Source: Microbulbifer bruguierae (lineage in GTDB: Bacteria > Pseudomonadota > Gammaproteobacteria > Pseudomonadales > Cellvibrionaceae). From it: a stretch of DNA of 64,000 nt. This document shows, piece by piece, positions 9,396-18,431 of the stretch. Numbering within the stretch: position 1 is the first letter of the stretch; each line of letters begins with the position of its first letter. The DNA lies in NCBI RefSeq assembly GCF_029869925.1, contig NZ_CP118605.1, forward strand, positions 744,001 to 808,000. The letters are read 5' to 3'. The translations under genes were made by a program, and so were the position numbers. The notes under the pieces were generated by a model, which saw only the letters and a list, made by a program, of their open reading frames with translations, ran no database searches and was not told the DNA's origin.

Positions 9396-11069
9396 TTACT
9401 GGTTTTGTTCCTTGGCCCAGCTATCCCGCAGTCCGATGGTGCGGTTGAACACCGGCGTTTCCGGGGAACCGTATTTGCTGTCCCGGCAGAAGTAGCCGTT
9501 ACGCTCAAACTGATATCCTTTCTCAGGCTCAGCTTCCGCGAGGCCAATTTCCGCTTTGCAGCCGGTAAGTACTTGCAGGTTGTCGGGGTTGACGGACTCC
9601 AGGAAGTTCTTGTCACCCACGTCCGGCGACTCGTCGTTGAACAAACGATCGTACAGTCGCACTTCACAATCCACATTGGTTTCCGCAGACACCCAGTGAA
9701 TCACCCCCTTGGGTTTGACGCCGTCTGCCGGATCTTTTCCGAGCGTGTCCAGGTCAACGGAGCACAGCAATTCGACAATTTCACCCTTTTCGTTCTTAAC
9801 CACTTCATCCGCCTGAATAACATAGGCGTTGCGCAGTCGCACTTTCTTACCCAGCACCAGGCGCTTGTATTTTTTGTTGGCTTCCTCGCGGAAGTCTTCC
9901 TGCTCGATATATACGGTTTTGGTAAACGGCAGCTGCCGCGCCGGCAGATCATCGCGCACCGGATGCCCCGGGGCAGTGAGCATTTCCTGCTCACCTTCTG
10001 GGTAGTTGGTGAGGGTTACCTTGAGGGGTTCCATCACGCACATGGCACGGGGCGCGTTCTTGTCCAGGTCATCGCGGATAGCATACTCGAGCATACCCAC
10101 ATCGACGGTGGAATCTGCGCGAGTTACCCCGATCATTTCGCAGAACTGGCGAATCGCCGCTGGTGTCACACCACGACGACGCAGGCCGGAAATAGTAGGC
10201 ATACGCGGATCGTCCCAGCCATCCACATAGCCCTCATCGACCAGCAGCTTGAGCTTGCGTTTGGACACGACGGTGTAGTTCAGATGCAGGCGCGCGAATT
10301 CGTACTGGCGCGGGCGAGCAGGGACAGGCAGGTTTTCGATAAACCAGTCGTACAGGGGTTTGTGGTCTTCAAACTCCAGCGTGCAGATTGAATGACTGAT
10401 ACCTTCGATGGCGTCGGACTGGCCATGGGCAAAGTCGTAACTCGGGTACACGCACCACTTGTCGCCGGTCTGGTGGTGGGCCATTTTCTTAATGCGGTAA
10501 ATAACAGGGTCGCGCAGGTTAATATTCGGCGCGGCCATATCAATTTTGGCCCGCAAGCTGCAGCTGCCCTCGTTAAACTCACCGGCAGTCATGCGCGCGA
10601 ACAGGTCCAGGTTCTCTTCCACTGGACGGTCGCGATACGGGCTGTTCTTGCCAGGCTCTTTCAAGGTGCCCCGATAGGCTCGAGCCTCTTCGGGGGACAG
10701 GTCGCAGACGTAGGCCTTACCTTCCTTGATCAGATGAATTGCCCACTGGTGCAACTGATCAAAGTAATCCGACGTGTATTTGGCATTGCCAGCCCACTCG
10801 AAGCCCAACCAAGCCACATCGCGCTTAATTGCATCGACGTATTCTTCTTCTTCTTTGGCAGGGTTAGTGTCGTCAAAGCGCAGATTGCACTGGCCACCAA
10901 ACTCTTTTGCCAGACCAAAATTCAGACAGATGGACTTGGCGTGTCCTATATGCAGGTAGCCGTTGGGCTCTGGAGGGAAACGGGTGGTCAGCTGGCTGAC
11001 ACGCCCCTCGGACAGGTCTGAGCGAATGATATTCTGCAGGAAGTGAGCGGGCTTGCTCTCGGAAGTCAT
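9396..11069 (-). CDS. glnS: Glutamine--tRNA ligase
   Basis: The 557-residue protein is full length for GlnRS. The class I HIGH motif occurs as [15 protein letters not shown] at about residues 32-46, and the second ATP motif as VVSKRKL near residue 270. The C-terminal two beta-barrel anticodon-binding domains are present. It makes Gln-tRNA-Gln directly in the cytosol. It heads a likely glnS-cysS transcript, with the REP-like hairpins in between, and is divergent from ppiB across 182 bases. A long reverse-complement reading frame inside it is a codon-bias shadow. Confidence 0.98.
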   Translation of the reverse strand: MTSESKPAHFLQNIIRSDLSEGRVSQLTTRFPPEPNGYLHIGHAKSICLNFGLAKEFGGQCNLRFDDTNPAKEEEEYVDAIKRDVAWLGFEWAGNAKYTSDYFDQLHQWAIHLIKEGKAYVCDLSPEEARAYRGTLKEPGKNSPYRDRPVEENLDLFARMTAGEFNEGSCSLRAKIDMAAPNINLRDPVIYRIKKMAHHQTGDKWCVYPSYDFAHGQSDAIEGISHSICTLEFEDHKPLYDWFIENLPVPARPRQYEFARLHLNYTVVSKRKLKLLVDEGYVDGWDDPRMPTISGLRRRGVTPAAIRQFCEMIGVTRADSTVDVGMLEYAIRDDLDKNAPRAMCVMEPLKVTLTNYPEGEQEMLTAPGHPVRDDLPARQLPFTKTVYIEQEDFREEANKKYKRLVLGKKVRLRNAYVIQADEVVKNEKGEIVELLCSVDLDTLGKDPADGVKPKGVIHWVSAETNVDCEVRLYDRLFNDESPDVGDKNFLESVNPDNLQVLTGCKAEIGLAEAEPEKGYQFERNGYFCRDSKYGSPETPVFNRTIGLRDSWAKEQNQ

Positions 11070-11251
11070 AGCTTTCTCTATATACAGCAGTTAGAACCAG
11101 TGTGCATTTCACACCAAGCCGTGGATTATAACGCAGATGACTGCCGCCGCATGGGTTTTCAGTAGCTCCTCGCTCCAAGCCGGCAGCGGCTTGCGTCGGA
11201 CTGTGAACAGAGTATCATGCCGCCCCAAACCGACCCCGGACAGGACATTTT

Positions 11252-11761
11252 ATGATCACTCTGCACACAACTTACGGCGACATCGCCATTGAACTGGACT
11301 TCGACAAGGCACCTAAAACTGCTGCCAACTTCCTGCAGTACTGCCGCGATGATTTCTATACTGGCACCATCTTTCACCGGGTGATCAACAACTTCATGAT
11401 CCAGGGCGGTGGCATGACCCCGAATATGGACCAGAAGCCCACCCGCGATGCAGTGGAAAACGAAGCCGACAATGGCCTCAAGAACAATGCCGGCACTCTT
11501 GCCATGGCACGCACCATGGACCCACACTCTGCCACTGCGCAATTTTTCATCAACGTCAACGACAATGACTTCCTGAACTTCCGCTCCAAGGACGCACAAG
11601 GCTGGGGCTACTGCGTATTTGGCAAGGTGGTCGAAGGCATGGACGTCGTCAACAAAATCAAGGAAGTCGCTACCGGCAGCAACGGCTTCCACCAGGACGT
11701 ACCGACCGAAACGATCGAAATCACCGGCGTGTCCGTCTCTGACGACTACACGAACAAGTAA
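11252..11761 (+). CDS. ppiB: Peptidyl-prolyl cis-trans isomerase B (cyclophilin)
   Basis: The 169-residue cyclophilin has no signal peptide, so it is the cytoplasmic PpiB type. Conserved catalytic segments are visible: [14 protein letters not shown] (residues 46-59, with the key Arg48), the QFFIN block near residue 97 and the [17 protein letters not shown] block. It accelerates proline isomerisation during folding. Start is the ATG at 11252, after ACAGGAC. lpxH begins 27 bases downstream in the same direction, so the two are probably cotranscribed, an arrangement also common in other gammaproteobacteria near cysS/glnS. Confidence 0.96.
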   Translation: MITLHTTYGDIAIELDFDKAPKTAANFLQYCRDDFYTGTIFHRVINNFMIQGGGMTPNMDQKPTRDAVENEADNGLKNNAGTLAMARTMDPHSATAQFFINVNDNDFLNFRSKDAQGWGYCVFGKVVEGMDVVNKIKEVATGSNGFHQDVPTETIEITGVSVSDDYTNK

Positions 11762-11788
11762 TCTCCAGACTGAAGGGCGGACTCACCA

Positions 11789-12517
11789 GTGGCGAGCTAT
11801 CTGATTTCCGATTTGCACCTGGATGAAAGCCGCCCGGACGTTACCCGGGCTTTCTTCAACTTCCTGCAGGGCCCAGCCGCAGGGGCTGACGCCCTGTACA
11901 TACTCGGCGACTTTTTCGAAGTATGGGTCGGTGACGATGATGATGCCCCACTTCCACAAGAAGTCGCACGCCAACTGAAAGCCTTCAGTGATTTGGGCAG
12001 CCGCCTCTACCTGATGCACGGCAATCGGGACTTCCTGATGGGAAACGAATTTGCCCACCGCTGCGGTGCCGAGTTACTGAGCGACCCCACAGTTGTAGAG
12101 CTGGCCGGCGAACGGGTTCTCCTGACCCACGGTGACAGCCTGTGTACCCTGGATACAGAGTACATGGCTTTCCGCCAGCAGGCGCGCGATCCACACTGGC
12201 AACTTGCCCTACTCGCCAAACCCCTGGCGGAGCGACGCCAGATCGCCGCACAGATCCGTGCCGTATCGAAATCCATGAACAGCCGCAAAGCCGAAGACAT
12301 CATGGATGTAACACCGGAGGAAGTGGTACAGATGATGCGGGAACACAACGCCCGAACCATGATCCACGGCCACACGCACCGCCCCGCCCGCCACTCACTC
12401 ACGCTTGACGATAAACCGGCAGAGCGAATCGTACTTGGGGACTGGGGAGAGCTGGGCTGGTGTATCCGCGCCGATAACAAGGGACTTGAACTGATCCACT
12501 GGCCCACGGCAGACTAG
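11789..12517 (+). CDS. lpxH: UDP-2,3-diacylglucosamine diphosphatase
   Basis: The 242-residue calcineurin-like metallophosphoesterase makes lipid X in the lipid A pathway at the inner face of the inner membrane. Metal-binding motifs occur in order: SDLHLDE (7-13), GDFFEVWVGDDD (40-51), HGNRDFL (72-78), THGDSL and HGHTHRP (near 195). Length fits LpxH. The start is a GTG at 11789; ATG is not available in frame nearby, and GGGCGGA lies upstream. It follows ppiB and precedes the saccharopine-dehydrogenase-like gene by 38 bases, so all three likely form one operon. Confidence 0.97.
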   Translation: MASYLISDLHLDESRPDVTRAFFNFLQGPAAGADALYILGDFFEVWVGDDDDAPLPQEVARQLKAFSDLGSRLYLMHGNRDFLMGNEFAHRCGAELLSDPTVVELAGERVLLTHGDSLCTLDTEYMAFRQQARDPHWQLALLAKPLAERRQIAAQIRAVSKSMNSRKAEDIMDVTPEEVVQMMREHNARTMIHGHTHRPARHSLTLDDKPAERIVLGDWGELGWCIRADNKGLELIHWPTAD

Positions 12518-12555
12518 ACACAATTAATGTCGCGCCAAGGATCGGGAGCAAGCAG

Positions 12556-13719
12556 TTGTCACCACTCAGAAGTCTGCACAAACGGGTACTGATACTCGGC
12601 GGCTACGGCACCTTCGGTGCCCGTATTGCAGAAATGCTTGCCAGCGAGCCGGGAATCCAGATCATCATCGCCGGTCGCGACCGCTTCAAGGCTGAACTCC
12701 TGGCCAACCGGCTGCATCACCGTTTTCCCGATACACCCATTGAGGGACTGCGGCTGGATCACTCCTCGATCAACTTGCCTGCACAATTGCATGACCTCAA
12801 TCTGCAGCTCCTCATCCATTGCGCGGGTCCATTTCAGGGCCAGGGATACCACATCGCTGCCGCCTGTATAAAAAACCGAATCAACTATATCGACATTGCC
12901 GATGCTACAGATTTCGTATGTGGCATAAGCGCACTGAACAGTAGCGCCGAACAAGCGGGAATCCAGGTGATCAGCGGCGCAAGCAGCCTGCCAGCACTAA
13001 GCTCTGCTGCACTCGGAACCCTCACCCGACCCTTTTCCCAGGTAGACGACATTGACATCACTATCGCGCCGGCACACCGTATCAGCCGGGGCCTTGCGAC
13101 TGTGCGCTCGGGATTCGAGTCTCTGGGCAGGGAATTCTCGATCACTCGCAATGGCACCAGAGAAACAACGTACACTGGTGATGATTTTCGCGCCATCAAC
13201 ATCGCACACCCAGTGGGGAAACGCTGGGTGTGCAACTTTGACGTGCCGGACCTGCAGCTAATCCCTGCCCACATAGCCGGTGTACGCAATGTGCGGTTTG
13301 GTACCGGGCTACAACCACGCACACTGCAGGTAGGTCTGACCCTATGCGCCAAACTCGCACGGATAAAATTGCCCGGTGCATTTCATTCGCTCTTGCCCCG
13401 CCTCACCCGTATGGGACAACAGCTCGCCGCTCGCTGGCCCGGCGGCAGCCATCACGGCGGCATGGCCATCGAAGTTTCAGGCTCCACAGATAACGCCGCC
13501 AACGTCAGGGCGCGCTGGCAAATCCTCGGGTTGAACGGCGATGGCCCCTGGATACCTGCAGCGCCGGCTGCGGCCATGGGGAAAAAAATCTTGCGGGGAG
13601 AGTCCACGCAACCGGGAGCCAGGCCCTGCTGGCAACTGCTGCAATTGGAAGTAATTCTGGAAGAGCTGAGTCCTTTCGCGGTAGTGACCACCCTGGAACA
13701 ACCGCAAAGTGCCGCCTGA
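12556..13719 (+). CDS. Saccharopine dehydrogenase-like NAD(P)-binding oxidoreductase
   Basis: The 387-residue protein begins with a Rossmann motif, RVLILGGYGTFGARIA (residues 10-25), followed by IAGRD, which favours NADP. The CAGPFQGQG and NYIDIADATDF segments are typical of saccharopine dehydrogenase NADP-binding domain proteins, a family that includes many enzymes not involved in lysine metabolism. The reaction is therefore unassigned. Translation probably starts at the TTG at 12556, with GGGAGCA upstream. It is the last gene of the ppiB-lpxH run and converges on the SulP gene, with a hairpin spanning its stop codon. Confidence 0.8.
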   Translation: MSPLRSLHKRVLILGGYGTFGARIAEMLASEPGIQIIIAGRDRFKAELLANRLHHRFPDTPIEGLRLDHSSINLPAQLHDLNLQLLIHCAGPFQGQGYHIAAACIKNRINYIDIADATDFVCGISALNSSAEQAGIQVISGASSLPALSSAALGTLTRPFSQVDDIDITIAPAHRISRGLATVRSGFESLGREFSITRNGTRETTYTGDDFRAINIAHPVGKRWVCNFDVPDLQLIPAHIAGVRNVRFGTGLQPRTLQVGLTLCAKLARIKLPGAFHSLLPRLTRMGQQLAARWPGGSHHGGMAIEVSGSTDNAANVRARWQILGLNGDGPWIPAAPAAAMGKKILRGESTQPGARPCWQLLQLEVILEELSPFAVVTTLEQPQSAA

Positions 13720-13740
13720 GACGACAGCACTCGGCGGCAC
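13709..13740. terminator. Hairpin between convergent genes (possible terminator)
   Basis: GTGCCGCC(T)GAG pairs with CTCGGCGGCAC around a short loop, and overlaps the stop codon of the upstream gene. No T-run follows on either strand, so termination by it is only a possibility. Confidence 0.4.
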
Positions 13741-13752
13741 ATTCCTTGTCGA

Positions 13753-15387
13753 CTAGCCGACGCCTGAGGGCAACGCCTGGATCGGAGATACGCCCCACTG
13801 CTGCAACGCTTCCTCCGCCGCCGCGAGAGCCTCACTCCGCGTTTTGAAGGATCCCTGGGCAGGTAACCTGCCGTTCAATCCCTCAAGCACCCTGCGCACC
13901 TCTCCGTTGGCGCCAGCCAGATACAGTTGTTTACCGCTGTCTTTGGCATCTCCAGCGATAGTCTCCACCGCCAGCGCCGCGGACAAATCCAGAAAGGGTA
14001 CCGCGGAAAAATCGAGAATCAGGATACTGGACTGGGAAGCGCGCTCGCGCACGTGGTGCCCAAGATCTGCCGCCGCGCCAAAACTTAGTGGACCACTGAA
14101 TTCAAACAGTGCAATGCGATCGCGGTTGCGTAAGAGAATGGCCTTGTCCTCTTCACTGTCAAGCTGCTCACGCAGGTTACGCAGCTGCTCGATCTGCAGA
14201 CGGGCCACCTGCTTCACGTATGCCAGCGCCGCCAGTACCACACCAACACCCACTGCGGTAATCAGGTCGACAAAAACTGTCATTCCCAGGACCAACACCA
14301 TCAACAGCAGGTCCCAGCGAGGCCCCTGGTGCGCGCGTTTCAGGTACTTCCAATCGACGATATCGAGGCCGACCTTGACCAGGATACCGGCCAGTACTGC
14401 CTGCGGGATATTCTCTGCCAAAGGACCGAGTCCCAACGCCACCGCCAGCAATACCAGCGCGTGCACCATTCCGGAAATCCGGGTCTGACCACCAGAGCGG
14501 ATATTGACCACGGTACGCATAGTGGCACCGGCACCGGCAATTCCGCCGATCAGCCCCGCCGCAGTATTGCCGATCCCCTGCCCTATCAGCTCTTTGTTGC
14601 TGTGATGGCGGGTTCGCGTCATATTGTCTGCCACGAGCGAGGTCAACAGACTGTCCAGCGAGCCGAGTACCGCGAGGATAATCGCCGCCTCCACCACCAG
14701 CATCATCTGATCGCCACCAAATACCGGCATCTGCAGTTCCGGCAATCCTGTGGGAATAGCACCGAGAATCGGCACATCCAGAGCGAAGTAAGCCAGTACC
14801 GTACCGATAATCAGCGCCGCCAGCGGGCTCGGCATATAGCGCCCCCACTTTGCCGGCCACAGATATACCAGTACGAGCGTCGCGATGCCCAGCATCAGGT
14901 TCGCAGGGTGGATGGCAGACAGAGCCTCCGGCACATTGCCAAGCGCGCCCAGCGTACCGCTAGGAGACGCATGCCCTAGAAGCGGGTTCAACTGCAAAAT
15001 GATAATGATCACACCGATACCGGTCATAAAACCGGAAATAACCGGGTACGGGACCAACCGGATATAGTGCCCTATACCAAGCAGGCCAAAAGCCACTTGC
15101 AACAGGCCCGCGAGCATTACCGCAGTAAAAATCAGCGCCGCGTCACCGGACAGGCTGGCAAACAATCCTGCCAGCACAACCACCATCGGCCCCGTAGGGC
15201 CGGAAATCTGCGGTCCGGTACCACCGAACAGCGCTGCAAAAAAGCCCACCGCAATGGCACCGTACATTCCCGCCATCGGTCCGAGTCCCGAGGCCACACC
15301 CAGCGCCAGTGCCAGTGGCAGCGCCACAACACCCGCCGTGATACCGCCGGTGATGTCACCGCGCAGGTTACTTAGATCGAACTTCAT
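13753..15387 (-). CDS. SulP family anion transporter with STAS domain (probable bicarbonate/sulfate uptake)
   Basis: From the ATG at 15387 (MKFDLSNL) the product is 544 residues; the frame is open further upstream but that part lacks similarity to the family. It has the SulP core of about 10-14 membrane segments from residue 12 to 390, including the GPTGPMVVV and GIGNTAAGLIGGIAGAGATMRT signatures, then a cytoplasmic STAS domain (about 430-540) with the ILDFSAVPFLDLSAA helix. It is coupled with a beta-carbonic anhydrase 58 bases upstream on the same strand; that pairing is known for SulP proteins thought to move bicarbonate. It is the first of three SulP genes here. Confidence 0.88.
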   Translation of the reverse strand: MKFDLSNLRGDITGGITAGVVALPLALALGVASGLGPMAGMYGAIAVGFFAALFGGTGPQISGPTGPMVVVLAGLFASLSGDAALIFTAVMLAGLLQVAFGLLGIGHYIRLVPYPVISGFMTGIGVIIIILQLNPLLGHASPSGTLGALGNVPEALSAIHPANLMLGIATLVLVYLWPAKWGRYMPSPLAALIIGTVLAYFALDVPILGAIPTGLPELQMPVFGGDQMMLVVEAAIILAVLGSLDSLLTSLVADNMTRTRHHSNKELIGQGIGNTAAGLIGGIAGAGATMRTVVNIRSGGQTRISGMVHALVLLAVALGLGPLAENIPQAVLAGILVKVGLDIVDWKYLKRAHQGPRWDLLLMVLVLGMTVFVDLITAVGVGVVLAALAYVKQVARLQIEQLRNLREQLDSEEDKAILLRNRDRIALFEFSGPLSFGAAADLGHHVRERASQSSILILDFSAVPFLDLSAALAVETIAGDAKDSGKQLYLAGANGEVRRVLEGLNGRLPAQGSFKTRSEALAAAEEALQQWGVSPIQALPSGVG

Positions 15388-15445
15388 TACCACTGAACCT
15401 CTTGTTACGTCGCCCACTTCCGTGCAATTGGAATGATTTGTCGAA

Positions 15446-16117
15446 TTAGCCGCACACCTTGTCGGCCATGGAATCGGCGAGCTCTCCAAACATCGCTCGG
15501 TAACGCTCATCCATCGGCTTGAATTCCCGGGCTTGCTCGTCGAAACACAGCACCTCGCCACTGCCGATGTTGTACACCCAGCCATGCAGGGTGATACGAC
15601 CATTGGCAAGACCGCTGGCTACAGAGGGATGTGTGCGCAAGTGCTGCATCTGCTGGATCACATTTTCACAGGTCACCTCATCCAGATGGTCTTTGCACAG
15701 TGCGCCGTGGCGATCCCGCACCACCTCGGTTGCCGACCGACAGTGCCCCAACCACTCTTTCACGTGAGGCAGACTCTCCAGCTTTTCCGGCTCAATAGCC
15801 CCCTTCATGGCACCGCAATCGGTGTGACCGCAAACCACAATGTGGGAGACCCCGAGACCGGCCACGGCGAACTCAATCGAAGCCGTCATGCCCCCGGTCT
15901 GACTGCTGTGTGGAGGGACCACGTTGCCCGCGTTGCGACAGATGAACAACTCACCAGGCTCGGTCTGGGTCACCAGGTTCGGATCAATACGGGAATCCGC
16001 ACAGGTGATAAACAGAACCTCCGGACTCTGTCCCTCTGCCAGCTCGGAGAACCGGGCCTTTTTGGTGGGGAAAACTTCTTTCTGGAACTTGGCAACGCCG
16101 CTAATCAACTGCTCCAT
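15446..16117 (-). CDS. can: Beta-class carbonic anhydrase
   Basis: The 223-residue protein has all zinc ligands of the class: Cys39 and the partner Asp41-Arg43 in CADSR, His98 and Cys101 in CGHTDCG. It interconverts CO2 and bicarbonate in the cytosol. The spacing and length match Can/CynT-type enzymes. It lies upstream of the SulP gene in a two-gene unit and is divergent from an OxyR-like LysR gene, suggesting that regulator may control both. The start ATG at 16117 has GGAGTC just upstream. Confidence 0.95.
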   Translation of the reverse strand: MEQLISGVAKFQKEVFPTKKARFSELAEGQSPEVLFITCADSRIDPNLVTQTEPGELFICRNAGNVVPPHSSQTGGMTASIEFAVAGLGVSHIVVCGHTDCGAMKGAIEPEKLESLPHVKEWLGHCRSATEVVRDRHGALCKDHLDEVTCENVIQQMQHLRTHPSVASGLANGRITLHGWVYNIGSGEVLCFDEQAREFKPMDERYRAMFGELADSMADKVCG

Positions 16118-16202
16118 GGAGACTCCTTACGTTTGAATGACATGGAATTCATGTTGGAATCCATTATTTTTTGATAGTTCTATAAGTTAAAATACCAATC
16201 GC

Positions 16203-16221
16203 TGATAACACTTACTTATCA
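16203..16221. promoter_or_regulatory. Candidate LysR/OxyR-type dyad in the can-lysR intergenic region
   Basis: TGATAA-CACTTAC-TTATCA is a perfect 6-bp inverted repeat with a 7-base spacer, 18 bases before the regulator start. The ATAA-N7-TTAT geometry is that of an OxyR half-operator (ATAG-N7-CTAT). The region between the divergent genes is AT-rich (16160-16221). Binding by the adjacent regulator is inference. Confidence 0.5.
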
Positions 16222-16239
16222 ACCACCCGAGAATAGCCC

Positions 16240-17181
16240 GTGCCAAATTCGCTGCAGACCCCGAGTTTCAAGCAACTCGAATACTTTGTGACCATAGCGT
16301 CACTAACCAGTTATCGACGTGCAGCCGAGGAATTGGGTGTAAGCCAACCGGCACTCACCACGCAAATTCGAGCCTTGGAAAACACCCTTGGGCTATCACT
16401 GTTTGAGCGCTCGCGCGCCGGCACCCTGCTCACTCCGGAAGGCCGTGCACTACTGGAGCAAGCGCGCCGATTGATTCTTGGATTACGGGAATTCACTGCA
16501 CACGCGAACGTGCTCGCCCACGGACATCAGAGCACTTACAAACTGGGTGTCCCGCCAACCCTCGGCCCCTATCTGTTACCGAATGTCTTGCCGGCCCTGC
16601 ACAGCCGGTACCACCATCTCAAGCTCTACGTCCGCGAAGCCCCTCCGCGCCTGTTGCTACAGGGACTCTCAGAAGGCTCATACGATATTGCCATTGTTCC
16701 GCTACCGGTAAACCGAGATGACCTGGCGATAGAACCACTATTTACCGAGCCCCTGAAATTCGTGGTACCTGCGGATCATCGGCTCGCAGGTAAAACGCAA
16801 GTAACACCGTCGCAGCTGCGAGGAGAAAAGGTGTTGACGCTGGAAGATCAGCACCACTTCCACCACCAGGTCCAGGAAATCTGCGAACGCCTGGGTGCGC
16901 ACCTACAGCGCGACTATGAAGGCACCAGTCTCGACACCCTGCGCCAGATGGTGGTGATGGGACTGGGTGTCGCTTTCCTACCGGGATTGTACGTACACTC
17001 AGAGATGCACAACCCGGAAGCACTGCACGTTAGTGAGCTCAAGTCCAAACCCATTCGCCGCCAACACGGACTGGTATGGCGGGCCAGCGCTCCTGCCCGC
17101 GGGTTTTACCGGGAACTGGCCGGACACCTGCGGGAAATTGTTTTTGATCGGCTGGGTGATGTGGTTACGGTAGAAAAGTGA
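16240..17181 (+). CDS. LysR-family regulator, OxyR-like with Cys199 position occupied by His
   Basis: The 313-residue protein has an N-terminal winged helix-turn-helix (residues 8-70, FKQLEYFVTIASLTSYRRAAEELGVSQPALT pattern) and a C-terminal effector domain that most resembles OxyR. In the redox loop the segment LEDQHHFHHQVQEICERLGA aligns without gaps to the E. coli loop around Cys199 and Cys208 (LEDGHCLRDQAMGFCFEAGA, quoted from memory): the peroxidatic Cys becomes His and the resolving Cys is kept. A disulfide switch is therefore not expected. It is divergent from can-SulP, which are plausible targets. Confidence 0.88.
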   Translation: MPNSLQTPSFKQLEYFVTIASLTSYRRAAEELGVSQPALTTQIRALENTLGLSLFERSRAGTLLTPEGRALLEQARRLILGLREFTAHANVLAHGHQSTYKLGVPPTLGPYLLPNVLPALHSRYHHLKLYVREAPPRLLLQGLSEGSYDIAIVPLPVNRDDLAIEPLFTEPLKFVVPADHRLAGKTQVTPSQLRGEKVLTLEDQHHFHHQVQEICERLGAHLQRDYEGTSLDTLRQMVVMGLGVAFLPGLYVHSEMHNPEALHVSELKSKPIRRQHGLVWRASAPARGFYRELAGHLREIVFDRLGDVVTVEK

Positions 17182-17247
17182 GCGGGACGAATCCGTGACC
17201 GCGTAGGGATAAGGGATAACCCGAAAATAAAACCGGAGTAAGTCGAA

Positions 17248-17520
17248 ATGGAACAACAACACAAAATTGATATAAAACAGGCGCTCCGCGTTTTTGACAG
17301 AATTACCCGCGAAGGCGAGAAACATGGCGATGAATGGCAATTCCAGGGACTCTTCGCCAGCACCGATCTCGACGGCTACACCGTGTTTATCCGCTCACCC
17401 AAGGTCGAGCTCACTATTTTCTTCCACAACAAATACACTGTGGATTATAGAAATGCGGTCGATCTACATGAGTTCGTCGAGCTGCTGGAGAAGCTCGACC
17501 GCGGCCAATCCCACTGGTGA
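17248..17520 (+). CDS. Small conserved-type protein (possibly DUF3081), unknown function
   Basis: The gene encodes 90 residues with no signal peptide or membrane segment. The central part (FQGLFASTDLDGYTVFI, then KVELTIFFHNKYTVDY) resembles what I recall of DUF3081 proteins, small proteins of gammaproteobacteria without known role; this is recognition by eye. An AGGAG-like sequence (CGGAGTAAG) precedes the ATG. It follows the LysR gene by 66 bases on the same strand and converges on miaE with only 8 bases between them. Confidence 0.65.
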   Translation: MEQQHKIDIKQALRVFDRITREGEKHGDEWQFQGLFASTDLDGYTVFIRSPKVELTIFFHNKYTVDYRNAVDLHEFVELLEKLDRGQSHW

Positions 17521-17528
17521 CCCGAAAG

Positions 17529-18149
17529 TTACAACTGGCCGGGTACACCGCTGTGGAAGCGGAATTCACCATCACCACTTTCCACCAGCACTCGCTCCAC
17601 TTCAAGTAACTCCTGCACACGGGAAGTAATATCCTCACCTGCGGCATTTTGCGCGAGAGTGAGGTAATCGCGAAAGTGGCGTGCTTCTGACTTCAAAAGC
17701 GACAGGTAAAACTTTTGTAACTCGTCGTCCAGCTGCGGCGCGATCCGGGCAAACCGTTCGCATGATCGCGCTTCGATAATGGCGCCACAGATCAGTGTGT
17801 CCACCAGGCGTCCGGGCTCGGCGGCCCTCACCTCGCTGCGCAACCCCGCCGCATAGCGGGATGCACTGACATGCGGGTAGGTGATGCCGCGCTTTTTCAT
17901 AATCGCCAGCACCTGCTCGAAATGCCGCAACTCTTCCCGCGCGAGACGCGACATCTTGTTCAGCAGGTCGAAGTTGTCGAGGTAGCGAAACATCAGGTTC
18001 AACGCTGTCCCGGCCGCCTTCTTCTCGCAGTTGGCATGATCCACCAACATCATTTCGGGCTCCGCTAACGCCGCGTCAACCCACGCATCCGGCGTAGGAC
18101 AAAGGAGGAATTCATGGATGGCAGAGAGATCAGGTACTTCGTTGGACAT
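17529..18149 (-). CDS. miaE: tRNA-(ms2io6A)37 hydroxylase
   Basis: From the ATG at 18149 the product is 206 residues, the usual MiaE length; the frame is open for 60 more codons but that part reads as non-coding. It is a ferritin-like diiron enzyme: ligands are recognisable in EPEMM (about 30), EELRHFEQV, EARSCERF and EARHFRDY. MiaE hydroxylates the isopentenyl group of ms2i6A at position 37 of tRNAs that read UNN codons, using O2. The family is present only in some gammaproteobacteria and others. It is divergent from the tus-like gene. Confidence 0.92.
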   Translation of the reverse strand: MSNEVPDLSAIHEFLLCPTPDAWVDAALAEPEMMLVDHANCEKKAAGTALNLMFRYLDNFDLLNKMSRLAREELRHFEQVLAIMKKRGITYPHVSASRYAAGLRSEVRAAEPGRLVDTLICGAIIEARSCERFARIAPQLDDELQKFYLSLLKSEARHFRDYLTLAQNAAGEDITSRVQELLEVERVLVESGDGEFRFHSGVPGQL

Positions 18150-18431
18150 GGATATCAAGTGCGTTCTGATTGAATTTGAATGAAAACGTAAAAATACAGG
18201 TTTTCCGAATACTGCGAGGGTACAAGCTTGGGGGCCGAACGCGGCGCAGTATACCGCCTTCCCCCTGTCACTGGATAACCATTGCGCAGAACTAGCACAT
18301 AGTCGGGTTGTGGCAACCATTAAAAACACATTTGATAACGGCTTATTAAGTGGATAATTTTTACAAAACTTCCGGCGCCAGACGGGGAAATCCCACCAAC
18401 CTCAGGCGTCCCGAAAACCAGCTAAACCAGC

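Noticed and set aside
9405..10391. A 328-codon frame antisense to glnS
   Set aside because: It lies wholly within the certain glnS gene, has no ribosome-binding site and resembles no family.
17701..17725. A TTTTGTAACTC string near tus, resembling the Ter core TTGTAACTA
   Set aside because: It is inside the miaE coding sequence, lacks the upstream Ter bases and a similar string occurs in mksB (about 3845), so it is probably chance.
18304..18320. GGTTG-TGG-CAACC palindrome upstream of tus as a Ter or operator site
   Set aside because: Ter sites are not palindromic and the arms are only 5 bp, so I do not list it as a site.
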